The notes beneath the pieces were generated by a model. That model did no database searches and was not told where the DNA came from. It was given only the letters and a program-made list of their open reading frames with translations. Both the position numbers and the translations under genes were made by a program. A stretch of 64,000 nt of DNA, taken from a virus. Each line of letters begins with the position of its first letter. Position 1 is the first letter of the stretch. Below, one piece after another: positions 47,728 to 56,720 of the stretch. Location of the stretch: IMG/VR virus record IMGVR_UViG_3300044614_000912, positions 1-64,000 of that record. One strand, 5' to 3'.

Positions 47728-48131
47728 CCGATTTTAATGATTTCATCGCATCGTTAACTGATGAACAAAAAGCTAAATTTATGGCTGCTTTGTCGCAAAA
47801 TACAACCAAGCCAGCCACTCCAGCACCAGAAACCAAAACTCAATCACGACAGAGTTCTGTCACTGTCGGTGATAACTTTATAGTTACAAAGACAGAAGAA
47901 ACTTCATCAAATAGTAGGAGAAGAGAACCCGTGAGAGCCAAGAAGAATCAGTGGACTGACGAAGGGGAATTTAGAGATATTGAAACTAATTATGGCGAAA
48001 AAACCCCAAGAAACAGACCACCACAAAAGAAGGTAGACGTTGAATGTAGCGTATGCGGGCGATCATTTAAAACAGACCCAAGATATGTTTATGGAGAATA
48101 TCATCGTTGCAGCAAGTGTGTTGGACGATAA
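47724..48131 (+). CDS. Hypothetical protein with C-terminal zinc finger
   Basis: One hundred and thirty-five residues; helical N-terminus (NDFIASLTDEQKAKFMAAL), long low-complexity Ser/Thr/Pro/Arg linker, and VECSVCGRSFKTDPRYVYGEYHRCSKCVG, a CxxC-n-CxxC zinc ribbon at the end. Likely a DNA- or protein-binding accessory of the helicase next door. Confidence 0.7.
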   Translation: MTDFNDFIASLTDEQKAKFMAALSQNTTKPATPAPETKTQSRQSSVTVGDNFIVTKTEETSSNSRRREPVRAKKNQWTDEGEFRDIETNYGEKTPRNRPPQKKVDVECSVCGRSFKTDPRYVYGEYHRCSKCVGR

Positions 48132-48134
48132 ATT

Positions 48135-49595
48135 ATGGATAGTAAACTAACAGACATAGGAGCAGAACGTGCGGTTTTAGCTGGCGTTATGCAGCACGGA
48201 ATAGATGGATATGTTTCTATATCCGATCTTGTTACCGTTGATTCATTTGGACATGCTAATAATCAAGTTTTGTTCAAGTGCATAGACAAGGTTATCTCTA
48301 ATGAACAAAAGATAGATATACCAGCTTTATTGTCTGCGGCTTCACAGCTAAATCTATATGATTCTATCAACACCCCACAAGAGTTAAAGTATATCAAGTC
48401 TTTGTTTGATTTTCCAATTAGCAAAGAGAATATTTTTAGTTTTGCTATACAACTCAAGAAGTTTGAATTTGCTCGTAAGATTAAGAAGCTTACAGCCAAA
48501 ATCCACAAGGATATTGATGATGTAACAGGATCAGAGTCTATTAATGATATTATTCAGATACTAGAAAATCCCGTTACAGAATTCTTGAGAGAAGATGACG
48601 GTGCCGAAAATCCTGAGAAAATAGGCAAGGATATAAAACAATATGTTGAATTTCTAGAAAATAATAAGTGCGATATTATAGGTATTCCTACCGGCTTTAC
48701 TAGATTTGATGAAGCAATTGGTGGAGGATTAAGGCGAAAGTGCGTCGATTTGATCGCTGCTAGGCCAAAGGTTGGTAAAAGCGTTTTTGGTGATAATGTT
48801 GCTCTTAACGTAGCAAGCAAGGGATACCCAGTTCTTATGCTTGATACAGAAATGAGTAAAGAAGACCACCTAAACAGACTACTAGCAAATATTAGCGGTG
48901 TGCCAATTAATGAAATAGCAACTGGTAGATTTATTGACGATGAAGAAAAACATCAAAAGATTCTAGAAGCTATGAGCAAGCTAGAAAGCTTACCATATAG
49001 TTATATTAGCGTGGCTGGCAAACCATTCGAACAAATCTTGAATCTGATTAAACGATGGGTCATGCAAGAAGTCAAAACCGATGAAAATGGTAAAACTAAC
49101 GATTGTTTAATCATATATGACTATCTCAAGCTTATGTCATCAAGTTCGATCACAAATAATATTCAAGAATATCAAGCACTAGGATTTCAAATCACATCAT
49201 TGCATAACCTATGTGTTAAGCTAGATATCCCATGTTTGTCATTTGTACAGTTAAATCGTGATGGCATTACCAAAGAAAGTACAGACGCTGTTAGCGGTTC
49301 TGACAGACTAATTTGGTTATGTACATCATTCAGCATTTTCAAAATTAAATCGCCAGAAGAATTGGCAGAAGATGGTCCAAATGCTGGAAATAGAAAACTA
49401 GTACCTATTGTTGCTAGGCATGGTTCCGGCATGGATGATGGAGATTATATTAATATGTTGATGCAAGGTTCTCATTCTAAATTACGAGAACTCAAAACAA
49501 GAAATGAGTTTAAGAATCAACCAGTTGGTGATACTGGATTAGTTGACAATGAAACGCTAGACAAGTTGAAGAATGATGGACTTACAGAAGATTAA
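48135..49595 (+). CDS. Replicative DNA helicase, DnaB family
   Basis: A 486-residue DnaB-type helicase. N-terminal domain (GAERAVLAGVMQHG...VLFKCIDKVIS), then GIPTGFTRFDEAIGGGLRRKCVDLIAARPKVGKSVF (H1/Walker A), LMLDTEMSKEDHLNRLLANISGV (H1a), Walker B CLIIYDYLKLM and the VQLNRDG...SDRLIWLC region. Should unwind duplex at forks with the primase encoded immediately downstream. Confidence 0.94.
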   Translation: MDSKLTDIGAERAVLAGVMQHGIDGYVSISDLVTVDSFGHANNQVLFKCIDKVISNEQKIDIPALLSAASQLNLYDSINTPQELKYIKSLFDFPISKENIFSFAIQLKKFEFARKIKKLTAKIHKDIDDVTGSESINDIIQILENPVTEFLREDDGAENPEKIGKDIKQYVEFLENNKCDIIGIPTGFTRFDEAIGGGLRRKCVDLIAARPKVGKSVFGDNVALNVASKGYPVLMLDTEMSKEDHLNRLLANISGVPINEIATGRFIDDEEKHQKILEAMSKLESLPYSYISVAGKPFEQILNLIKRWVMQEVKTDENGKTNDCLIIYDYLKLMSSSSITNNIQEYQALGFQITSLHNLCVKLDIPCLSFVQLNRDGITKESTDAVSGSDRLIWLCTSFSIFKIKSPEELAEDGPNAGNRKLVPIVARHGSGMDDGDYINMLMQGSHSKLRELKTRNEFKNQPVGDTGLVDNETLDKLKNDGLTED

Positions 49596-50601
49596 AGAAA
49601 AGCTAAATAGTAAAGCAACTGACGTATTTGATAAACTGGGCATGAAATATGAAGTGTTCGGTGACAACATATATTCTACTTGCCCCGTACACGATTCTAG
49701 CGACAACCCTAGGGCTTTTTCGTTTTCTATCGATAAAGGTATATGGAAGTGCTGGACAAGAGATTGTCAACATCAATATCGGAATGATATTTTTGGTTTA
49801 ATACGTGGAGCATTGTCAAATAAAGAAGGCGAGGACGTTGGATTCTCTCAAGCATTGAAGTGGGCGTGTGGACTACTAGATGTTAGAAGAACAACGACTC
49901 CAGAACCATCACAGCAAGTTACTTATTGCGATGAGTTTAGTAAGCTTGTAGATATGATTAATGAGGAGGTTGTATCCAAAAAATCCATCAAGCCAATTGA
50001 ATTAGACAATATTTCTTGCCCCTCGCAATATTTTCTTGGCAGGAATTTTAAAGAAGAAACGCTCAAGCATTTTGGTGTAGGAGATTGTCATACCCCAACA
50101 TCGAAGATGAACGATAGGGCGGTGATACCTATTCACGATGAAGATGGTAAAAACATAGTCGCTATTATAGGTAGAACGATAAAAGAATATAAGATGCCGA
50201 AGTTCTTAATTTATCCAAAAGGATTCAACAAGGGTGATTTTCTATACAACTATCATAGGGCTATCGAACATGTTTGTAATACTAAAACTCTGTTCTTAGT
50301 AGAGGGGCAGGGCGATGTTTGGCGTTTATATGAAGCCGGTATTTATAATGCAATGAGCCTGTTTGGAAAAAGTTTAAGTAGAGAGCAAGAAAACAAATTA
50401 CACAAAATGCCTCTCACGCATATAATAGTATTAACCGATAATGACCAAGCTGGTAGGGAATCAAAGATACAATTGCAGAGACAATTGAGCAGAATGTACA
50501 CACTAACATTTCCCAAACTATCTACCAAAGACGTTGGGGAAATGACCATAACTCAAATTCAAGAAAAACTGTTGCCACAAATCAAAGGATTCAATACATG
50601 A
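49573..50601 (+). CDS. DnaG-type primase
   Basis: A 342-residue primase, smaller than host DnaG (about 580). N-terminal CHC2-type zinc site in YSTCPVHDSSDNPR and WKCWTRDCQHQ, TOPRIM catalytic residues in LFLVEGQGDVWRLYEAG and IVLTDNDQAGRES. The helicase-binding C-terminal domain of DnaG seems absent. ATG at 49573 or 49576. Overlaps the helicase gene by 23 bases, typical of a helicase-primase pair. Confidence 0.9.
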   Translation: MMDLQKIKEKLNSKATDVFDKLGMKYEVFGDNIYSTCPVHDSSDNPRAFSFSIDKGIWKCWTRDCQHQYRNDIFGLIRGALSNKEGEDVGFSQALKWACGLLDVRRTTTPEPSQQVTYCDEFSKLVDMINEEVVSKKSIKPIELDNISCPSQYFLGRNFKEETLKHFGVGDCHTPTSKMNDRAVIPIHDEDGKNIVAIIGRTIKEYKMPKFLIYPKGFNKGDFLYNYHRAIEHVCNTKTLFLVEGQGDVWRLYEAGIYNAMSLFGKSLSREQENKLHKMPLTHIIVLTDNDQAGRESKIQLQRQLSRMYTLTFPKLSTKDVGEMTITQIQEKLLPQIKGFNT

Positions 50602-51335
50602 AAATCATAGGAATATCTGGTAAGAAGCAGTCTGGAAAAAACACTGTTGCCAATTATATCAATGGTGACGTTCTTCATCGTAAAGATATGGTCAAAGATT
50701 TTTATATTGATGAGAATGGAAAACTCGTTGTTAAAACCACAGACTCCAATGGAGAATTAGGATTTGGAGAGTTTGACGTTACCAGAAAAGACATTGATTT
50801 TATTGAATATGCACAGATAGAATTGTGGCCTTATATCAAAGTCTATCATTTTGCTGATCCACTCAAGGAAATGGCTATTAATCTTTTTGGGTTGAATCCT
50901 AACCATGTATATGGCAATGATGACGATAAGAATCAACTGACAAATATTGAATGGGATTCTTTGCCAAACAACGATAACAAAACTGGATTGATGACAGTAA
51001 GAGAGTTTTTAGAGTATTTTGGCACAAAGATTATTAGAAAGATTAAGAACAATGCTTGGAGTAAGTATTCTCTTAACAGAATTTTAGCTGAACAATCTCA
51101 GATAGCAATAGTTCCAGATGTTAGATTTCCCAACGAGGTCGAAGCAATCAAGGACGCTGGCGGCATTGTCATTAGATTAACAAGAAACGTATTTGATAGT
51201 AAAGCAGAGCCAGAGGTAGCATTAGATGAAAACAACTTTGATTGGAGTAACTTTGATCTTATATTAGATAATAGCAACACTACTCTGGATGGACTGTGCG
51301 AAGAACTTAAAAACAATACTTGGATATGGAGATAA
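50598..51335 (+). CDS. Deoxynucleoside monophosphate kinase
   Basis: Phosphorylates dNMPs to dNDPs, like T4 gene 1. 245 residues with P-loop GISGKKQSGKNTV, IKVYHFADPLKEMAINLFGL, MTVREFLEYFGTKIIRK and IVPDVRFPNEVEAIKDAGGIVIRL. Directly complements ThyX, dCMP deaminase and dUTPase of the same phage. ATGA coupling to the primase. Confidence 0.88.
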   Translation: MKIIGISGKKQSGKNTVANYINGDVLHRKDMVKDFYIDENGKLVVKTTDSNGELGFGEFDVTRKDIDFIEYAQIELWPYIKVYHFADPLKEMAINLFGLNPNHVYGNDDDKNQLTNIEWDSLPNNDNKTGLMTVREFLEYFGTKIIRKIKNNAWSKYSLNRILAEQSQIAIVPDVRFPNEVEAIKDAGGIVIRLTRNVFDSKAEPEVALDENNFDWSNFDLILDNSNTTLDGLCEELKNNTWIWR

Positions 51336-51336
51336 T

Positions 51337-52356
51337 ATGCTAGTTACTTATATTAGATCATCAAGTTACAACAATTATTCGTATTGCCAGATGCAATACT
51401 TTATTACTTATGTTTTGGGTCATCAGCCCGACAGTGGTAAAAAAGCAGAATTAGGCACTATAGTTCACAAGGTAATGGAGGTACTAGCTAAACTTAAGAA
51501 GTTTAATCAAGACAATCCGAGTAAAAATAAACTCGTTATAACCGATGATGCTATAGGTAAAGTAGAAGCTAAAAAATCTGAACTATTTACAGATGATTTT
51601 GTCAAAGAAATTATACAGCGAAGTTTTTCATTTTATACGTCGGACTCCAAGCATAATTTCACAAAGGGCGATCATAATGGATGTTCCGAATTAGTATGGA
51701 ATACATTAGCGTATAACGATGGTCAATTTGATCCACGGCATCGTAAGATTGTAGCGGCAGAGCCACATTTTGATATACCAATTGATGAGGATTGGGCATT
51801 TTATGAATACCAGATTAATGGTCAAACTGTCAAGGGTCAATTAGCTATAAAAGGTACTATAGACCTTGTGACAGAATCCTCAGAGGGTATTATAGAGGTT
51901 ATTGATTGGAAAACGGGCCGAAGGCTAGATTGGGCTACTGGCGAAGAAAAGACATATGATAAGTTATGTTCAGACCCTCAATTACTGCTTTATAATTATG
52001 CTATTTCTAAGCTTTTTCCAGACTATAAGCAGGCTATTATGAGCATCTTTTTTATCAAGGACGGTGGACCATTTTCTATGTGTTTTGACAAGCAAGATGA
52101 GCAAAAGTTTCTAAAAATGCTCAAAAACAAGTTTGAAGATATCAAAAATAATACTACTCCACAGCCCATTTCTCAAAATAGGGAGAATTGGAAATGCACC
52201 AAACTGTGCCACTATTGCAAGAACAACTGGCCGGGAACAGACCAAAATATGTGTATATACATAGAGAATAGCCTTAAAAACAACGGAATGGAGCAAACTA
52301 TTAAGGATTGCACCAGAAAAGGCTTTGACATCGGTTTCTATTCCGCTCCGGGTTAA
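51337..52356 (+). CDS. Cas4/AddB-like PD-(D/E)XK nuclease with Fe-S type cysteines
   Basis: A 339-residue nuclease from the ATG at 51337 with GGAGATA upstream. Motifs: GTIVHKVME (His), IKGTIDLVTES (Asp), VIDWKTGRR (D-x-K) and QLLLYNYA. One cysteine near the N-terminus (NYSYCQMQYF) and three near the C-terminus (CTKLCHYC...MC) fit the four-cysteine iron-sulfur layout of Cas4 and AddB. It probably resects DNA ends for UvsX. No CRISPR array is present, so a CRISPR role is not supported. Confidence 0.85.
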   Translation: MLVTYIRSSSYNNYSYCQMQYFITYVLGHQPDSGKKAELGTIVHKVMEVLAKLKKFNQDNPSKNKLVITDDAIGKVEAKKSELFTDDFVKEIIQRSFSFYTSDSKHNFTKGDHNGCSELVWNTLAYNDGQFDPRHRKIVAAEPHFDIPIDEDWAFYEYQINGQTVKGQLAIKGTIDLVTESSEGIIEVIDWKTGRRLDWATGEEKTYDKLCSDPQLLLYNYAISKLFPDYKQAIMSIFFIKDGGPFSMCFDKQDEQKFLKMLKNKFEDIKNNTTPQPISQNRENWKCTKLCHYCKNNWPGTDQNMCIYIENSLKNNGMEQTIKDCTRKGFDIGFYSAPG

Positions 52357-52358
52357 TC

Positions 52359-53210
52359 ATGGATAAATTACTAACTATTGCTATGGCGACCTATGATGAT
52401 TATGATGGGGTATTTTTCTCCGTACAATCATTAAGAATTTATCACGAAATCTGCAAAACTGATGCTGTTCAGTTTGTATTATTAGATGGTAATCCCAATA
52501 GTGAACATGGCAAAGCCTGTAAAAGCTTCATTGAAAATCACGCCCGTGGTAAGTATATACCATACGATGGCGTTCCAAGTTCTTTTAATAAATACAAAAC
52601 GGTAGATTACGCTGATGGTAAATACATACTAATAATGGATTGCCACGTATTATTAGAGCCACAGGCGATATCAGCACTAATAAATTATTTTGCTAATAAT
52701 CCTAATTGCAAAAATTTGGTACAAGGTCCGTTATGGTATGATGATTTATTCAACATATCCACCCACTTTGATCAAAAGTGGAGTGGAGATATGTATGGAA
52801 CGTGGCAGACGAATAGGGTCGCATACGACGCTGGAGAACCGTTTGAAATAGAAATGCAAGGCATGGGCTTGCTAGCCTTTGAGAAATCTGCTTGGCAAGG
52901 TATAAGCCCTAATTTTAAAGGGTTTGGTGCAGAAGAGGGATATATAGCAGCAAAATTTAGACAATGGGGTGGAAAGAATATATGCTTACCACAACTCAAA
53001 TGGAATCATCGTTTTGGCAGACCAAACGGCGTAAAATATCCTTTGATATTAGAAGATAGAATTTGGAACTATTTTGTGGGCTGGCTAGAAATCACCAAAG
53101 ACCCAAATCATCAAATGATATCAGACATAAAGAAATATTTCTCTGAAAGAATCCCCGCTAGCAGCGTGGATAATATTCTACAAGCTGCTATACAACAAAC
53201 ACTTAATTAG
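52359..53210 (+). CDS. Family 2 glycosyltransferase (GalNAc-transferase-like)
   Basis: A 283-residue GT-A enzyme. TIAMATYDDYDGVFFSVQSL, FVLLDGNPNSEHG, YILIMDCHVLLEP (DxH in the DxD position) and PFEIEMQGMGLLAFEKSAWQG...FKGFGAEEGYIAAKFRQWGG are the nucleotide-sugar and acceptor parts seen in polypeptide GalNAc-transferase-like enzymes. It may glycosylate a phage or host protein. Located among replication genes. Confidence 0.86.
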   Translation: MDKLLTIAMATYDDYDGVFFSVQSLRIYHEICKTDAVQFVLLDGNPNSEHGKACKSFIENHARGKYIPYDGVPSSFNKYKTVDYADGKYILIMDCHVLLEPQAISALINYFANNPNCKNLVQGPLWYDDLFNISTHFDQKWSGDMYGTWQTNRVAYDAGEPFEIEMQGMGLLAFEKSAWQGISPNFKGFGAEEGYIAAKFRQWGGKNICLPQLKWNHRFGRPNGVKYPLILEDRIWNYFVGWLEITKDPNHQMISDIKKYFSERIPASSVDNILQAAIQQTLN

Positions 53211-53221
53211 AGGAGATAACA

Positions 53222-54253
53222 ATGCCAATCCCATCACGAAAAAAGAATGAAGAAAAAGACTCTTTTGTATCTCGCTGTATGAGCAATGAAACGATGAAAA
53301 AAGAATATCCAGATGAGAAACAAAGAGTTGCTATCTGCATCGGTCAAGCCACAGCAGATTGTGATTGCATAGAAACTGCTGACTACGAATTACAGATGGA
53401 AGCTGGATATGCAGAGGAATTGACAGAAGAGAACTTTTATGTTCCATCAGCAGCAGAGTATGAAGATTTTGGCGAAGAAACAGAAGAATGGGACATTGCT
53501 GGCGAAAAACCCGGATTGTGGGAAAATATTAGAAAAAAGAAAGAAAGATTAGGTAAGAAATATAAGCCAGCTAAACCCGGTGATCCAGATAGGCCCGATC
53601 CCAAGTCTTGGAAAAAGGCTCAATCTGATGGCGGTGACGCTATGGCATTAGAACAAATTCAAAAAATGCACGATCAACTTATGGAAATCGTAATGAAACT
53701 TAAGGGAATGGAATTATCTGTTGAATTCCAAGATTGGACAAAGGACATGATTTCTAAAGCAGAAATTTATGTTCAAAATGTCTATGATTTTGTTAAGTAT
53801 TATGAACCCGGTAAGTACGAAGATGAATATACGGGCGAAGAGGAAGAAGAAGAAGAAGAAGAAGATACAGAGCAAGAGGATACAGAAGAACCAGAAATGG
53901 AATATGGCGAATATGAATACAAAGACCCACAAACCGGTGAAATCTATACATATAATCGTAGAGGATACTACGAAAAAGACGGGCGAGTTTTGATTTATAT
54001 GGGCAAAGCAGAAGAATATCAAGGCCGAAAGGTTACACTAAATAAACCATTTAGAACTCCTAGTGGGCCAAAGAAGTTCGCTGTATATGTAAAAAATGAA
54101 AGCGGCAATGTGGTCATTGTTCGTTTTGGCGATCCAAACATGAAGATCAAAAAGAATATTCCAGAACGAAGAAAGAGTTTCAGAGCAAGACATAATTGCG
54201 ATAATCCGGGTCCAAAATGGAAAGCTAGATATTGGGCCTGTAAGAGTTGGTGA
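53222..54253 (+). CDS. Phage protein with MPIPS...SFVSRCM and FRARH modules
   Basis: A 343-residue protein built of known phage modules. The N-terminus MPIPSRKKNEEKDSFVSRCM, then DEKQRVAICIGQA, is a motif found in phage capsid/prohead-associated proteins. An acidic run of about twenty Glu (near residue 205) sits in the middle. The C-terminal KKFAVYVKNESGNVVIVRFGDP and FRARHNCDNPGPKWKARYWACKSW is a conserved module of virion-related proteins. The exact role (scaffold, core or protease substrate) is unclear. Confidence 0.72.
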   Translation: MPIPSRKKNEEKDSFVSRCMSNETMKKEYPDEKQRVAICIGQATADCDCIETADYELQMEAGYAEELTEENFYVPSAAEYEDFGEETEEWDIAGEKPGLWENIRKKKERLGKKYKPAKPGDPDRPDPKSWKKAQSDGGDAMALEQIQKMHDQLMEIVMKLKGMELSVEFQDWTKDMISKAEIYVQNVYDFVKYYEPGKYEDEYTGEEEEEEEEEDTEQEDTEEPEMEYGEYEYKDPQTGEIYTYNRRGYYEKDGRVLIYMGKAEEYQGRKVTLNKPFRTPSGPKKFAVYVKNESGNVVIVRFGDPNMKIKKNIPERRKSFRARHNCDNPGPKWKARYWACKSW

Positions 54254-54254
54254 T

Positions 54255-54485
54255 ATGCAATTAAGAGAAAAATGGAAAAACCATTTATCAAATAATGACA
54301 TGACTTACCGTGAGCATTGGGAGTTCGCGGTAGGTCATGGATTACTATGTTTAGAAGCAGGATTATTGTTAATTATTCATGGATTTTTACCATGCTTTTT
54401 TGAACGAACTGGTTCATTTTTAGTGCGGAAACTCAAAAAATCTTTCGATATTCATAGACAAGAGATAACTCAAAATAGGAGATAA
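54255..54485 (+). CDS. DUF6356-type small membrane protein
   Basis: Seventy-six residues: MTYREHWEFAVGHGLLCLEAGLLLIIHGFLPCFF...TGSFLVRKLKKSF matches small proteins of the DUF6356 type, with one or two hydrophobic helices. Function unknown. The next gene follows three bases later after TAGGAGA. Confidence 0.72.
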   Translation: MQLREKWKNHLSNNDMTYREHWEFAVGHGLLCLEAGLLLIIHGFLPCFFERTGSFLVRKLKKSFDIHRQEITQNRR

Positions 54486-54488
54486 TTG

Positions 54489-55010
54489 ATGGACAAGATT
54501 AAAAATTTACTTCAAGATAAAACTGAATCACAAGTTGTTGAAGGATATTCCAATCAGCAAGTCATTGACTTAATCAAACAATCACTAAATGTTCACTGGC
54601 AACAATGCACAGCACTAACAGCACAAGCCGTTCATTTAGAGCGATGGGGATATACGAAATTAGCTAATATCATTAAAGCAGATGCTGAACAAGAGCATGA
54701 ACATGCCGCTATTAATATCGCTAGGCTAGAATTTTTCGATGTAGATTATCAGCCTATTACAATTTCTCAACCCGCGTGGACTAGACACAACATGGTTGCT
54801 ATGCTACAATATAATTTAGACTCTGTAAGACAAGCGGCTACTGTAGAAAGAGCCACAATTGTAGCCGCAAGAGCGGTTGGCGATGAAATGACTGCTAATT
54901 CTATGATTCCTCTTCTTCAAGGTAGTGAAGATGGTATCAAACTTTACGAAGCCTATTTAAAGATGATTGAAGAAATGGGATTAGACAATTTTCTATCTAT
55001 TCAAGTTTAA
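54489..55010 (+). CDS. Bacterioferritin-like protein, ferroxidase site degraded
   Basis: A 173-residue four-helix-bundle protein from the ATG at 54489. It aligns by eye with bacterioferritin: WGYTKLANIIKADAEQEHEHA with [21 protein letters not shown], and the C-terminal MGLDNFLSIQV with MGLQNYLQAQI. The E-x-x-H pair (E51/H54 in E. coli) is kept, but E18 appears as His, E94 as Val and the E127/H130 positions as Ser and Gly. It may bind metal without normal ferroxidase activity, or be reused for another role. A terminator follows. Confidence 0.76.
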   Translation: MDKIKNLLQDKTESQVVEGYSNQQVIDLIKQSLNVHWQQCTALTAQAVHLERWGYTKLANIIKADAEQEHEHAAINIARLEFFDVDYQPITISQPAWTRHNMVAMLQYNLDSVRQAATVERATIVAARAVGDEMTANSMIPLLQGSEDGIKLYEAYLKMIEEMGLDNFLSIQV

Positions 55011-55029
55011 TTGATTTTTAAGCACAGAG

Positions 55030-55064
55030 AACATTGATGGGTTCAAGCCCATCAGTGTTTTCTT
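55030..55064 (+). terminator. Rho-independent terminator
   Basis: AACATTGATGGG (55030-55041), six-base loop, CCCATCAGTGTT (55048-55059) with one G-U pair, then TTCTT. Strong twelve-base-pair stem ending the upstream operon. Confidence 0.87.
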
Positions 55065-55077
55065 GCGTGTTGAGCGT

Positions 55078-55083
55078 TATAAT
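55078..55083 (+). promoter_or_regulatory. Possible -10 element before split polymerase operon
   Basis: TATAAT fourteen bases after the terminator and 33 bases before the dnaE-N ATG. The -35 position falls in the terminator stem and is poor (TGTTTT at 16-base spacing). A promoter is expected here because the terminator lies upstream. Confidence 0.4.
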
Positions 55084-55115
55084 ACTTTGATTGAGTCTCT
55101 AGTTGCGAGGATAAT

Positions 55116-56720
55116 ATGTCTTGGTTCCCTTTGAAAAATTACACACACTATAGTCTATTAAAGGGCTATTCTAAGCCCGACGAATTAGCTGCAAAATGCA
55201 AGGCTAACGGTTATAAGGCGTGTGGTATCTGTGATTATAAAACTATTTCTGGCTCTGTTGCTTTCTTTCAAGCTTGTAAAAAAGCTGGCATAAAGCCAAT
55301 CATAGGTTGCTCGTTCGATAACTTTGCTTTATTTGCTAAGAACAAATCTGGATGGCATGACTTAATAGAACTAGTATCATCACTAGATGATAATGATAAT
55401 GTGCCAGATGCTACACTCTCAAAAGTTCTTAAGAGAGATAATCTAATTAAGCTTTCTGACGCTCCTTCAAAGTCTATGCCTATTAGTTACTATACTAATA
55501 GAGAGGACGCAAAGCTACACAGAATATTGCTTTGTTCAGATATGAAAACAACCTTGCCGAAGGTTCTAAAAAGCATTAAGAGCGATAAAGCTGAACTATC
55601 CAAAGATCACGCCGATAAAGTAAAGTATTTTTTGAATGATGCTCTTTATGTCTTTAGTAATGATGAATCGAAAGATTTACCGCATGATGAATTAGATAAG
55701 ATTTATTCACAGTGTGAAGATTATGATATTCTTAATAAGCCAATGCTTCCTAAATTTGAGTGTCCCAACGGTCAAACAGAAGAAGATTATCTAAAAGAAC
55801 TTTGTAGGGATGGCTGGAAGAATCTATTGATGGCAAAGGGTAAGGTGTCAAAGGATGAAGATAAGCAGAAATATCTTGATAGATTCAAAGAAGAGTTTGA
55901 TGTTATTAAGGATGCTAATCTATTCGGATATTTCCTCATTGTGCGAGATATCATTAATTATGTGAACAATCAAGGCTGGCTTTCTGGTCCCGGTCGAGGA
56001 TCAGCGGCTGGGTGTTTAATCTCTTATCTTGTAGGTATTACCAAGATCGATCCGCTAGAATTTGACCTTCTGTTCGCAAGATTCTACAACGCTGGCAGAA
56101 ACAGTGCCGATCATATATCTCTACCAGATATTGATATGGACGTTCCCGGCAAACATAGGGATGCAATCATCGGATATATCAAAGATAAATACGGACATGA
56201 TCGCGTTAGCCAAATGTTAACGTTCGGAAGACTTCAAGGGAAGAGTGCCATTAAGGAAGTATTGCGAATTAATGAAGCCTGCTCTTTTGCAGAGATGAAT
56301 GCTATAAGTAACTGTATTCCAGATGAGGCTAAGATTTCTGATCAATTGGCAGAAATGGATGATGAAGACCGATCCATCATCAGATGGGCATTGATTAATA
56401 ATGCCGATGAACTACGAGACTTTTGCAGGATAAATGATAACGGAGAACTGGAAGGAGAATACGCAGACTATTTCGATCAAGCTATCAAGATAGAGGGTAC
56501 ATTTAAAACACAGGGTAAACATGCTGCTGGAGTAGTTATTTCAGCAGAACCATTGTGTAAAGTCTGCCCCATGGTAAAACAAAAGGGTTCTCACGAAAAG
56601 ATTGCCGGTTTAGAAATGACTGACCTAGAAGCACTAGGACATGTAAAATTCGATGTGCTAGGTATCAATTTGCTAGATAAGATTATGAAGATACAGGAGT
56701 TGCAGCATGATACAGTTTGA
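55116..56720 (+). CDS. DNA polymerase III alpha, N-terminal part (PHP, palm, thumb)
   Basis: First half of a split C-family polymerase, 534 residues. PHP-type start: THYSLLKGYSKPDELAAKCK, ICDYKTISGSVAFFQACKK, GIKPIIGC. Palm: WLSGPGRGSAAGCLISYLVGI and LPDIDMDV, which holds two catalytic aspartates, then FGRLQGKSAIKEVLRI. The third catalytic Asp is in KFDVLGINLLDKIMKIQEL, only about 20 residues before the stop, and the fingers are missing. They are encoded separately at 57863. The stop overlaps the next gene by 14 bases. Confidence 0.93.
   Translation: MSWFPLKNYTHYSLLKGYSKPDELAAKCKANGYKACGICDYKTISGSVAFFQACKKAGIKPIIGCSFDNFALFAKNKSGWHDLIELVSSLDDNDNVPDATLSKVLKRDNLIKLSDAPSKSMPISYYTNREDAKLHRILLCSDMKTTLPKVLKSIKSDKAELSKDHADKVKYFLNDALYVFSNDESKDLPHDELDKIYSQCEDYDILNKPMLPKFECPNGQTEEDYLKELCRDGWKNLLMAKGKVSKDEDKQKYLDRFKEEFDVIKDANLFGYFLIVRDIINYVNNQGWLSGPGRGSAAGCLISYLVGITKIDPLEFDLLFARFYNAGRNSADHISLPDIDMDVPGKHRDAIIGYIKDKYGHDRVSQMLTFGRLQGKSAIKEVLRINEACSFAEMNAISNCIPDEAKISDQLAEMDDEDRSIIRWALINNADELRDFCRINDNGELEGEYADYFDQAIKIEGTFKTQGKHAAGVVISAEPLCKVCPMVKQKGSHEKIAGLEMTDLEALGHVKFDVLGINLLDKIMKIQELQHDTV

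Noticed and set aside
51337-52356. CRISPR-associated locus because of the Cas4-like gene
   Set aside because: No repeat-spacer array or other cas gene is seen in the window; the gene sits among replication and recombination genes.
53800-53890. Sequencing error or simple-sequence artefact in the GAA repeat
   Set aside because: The repeat keeps the frame and encodes an acidic linker between two recognisable modules, so it is accepted as coding.
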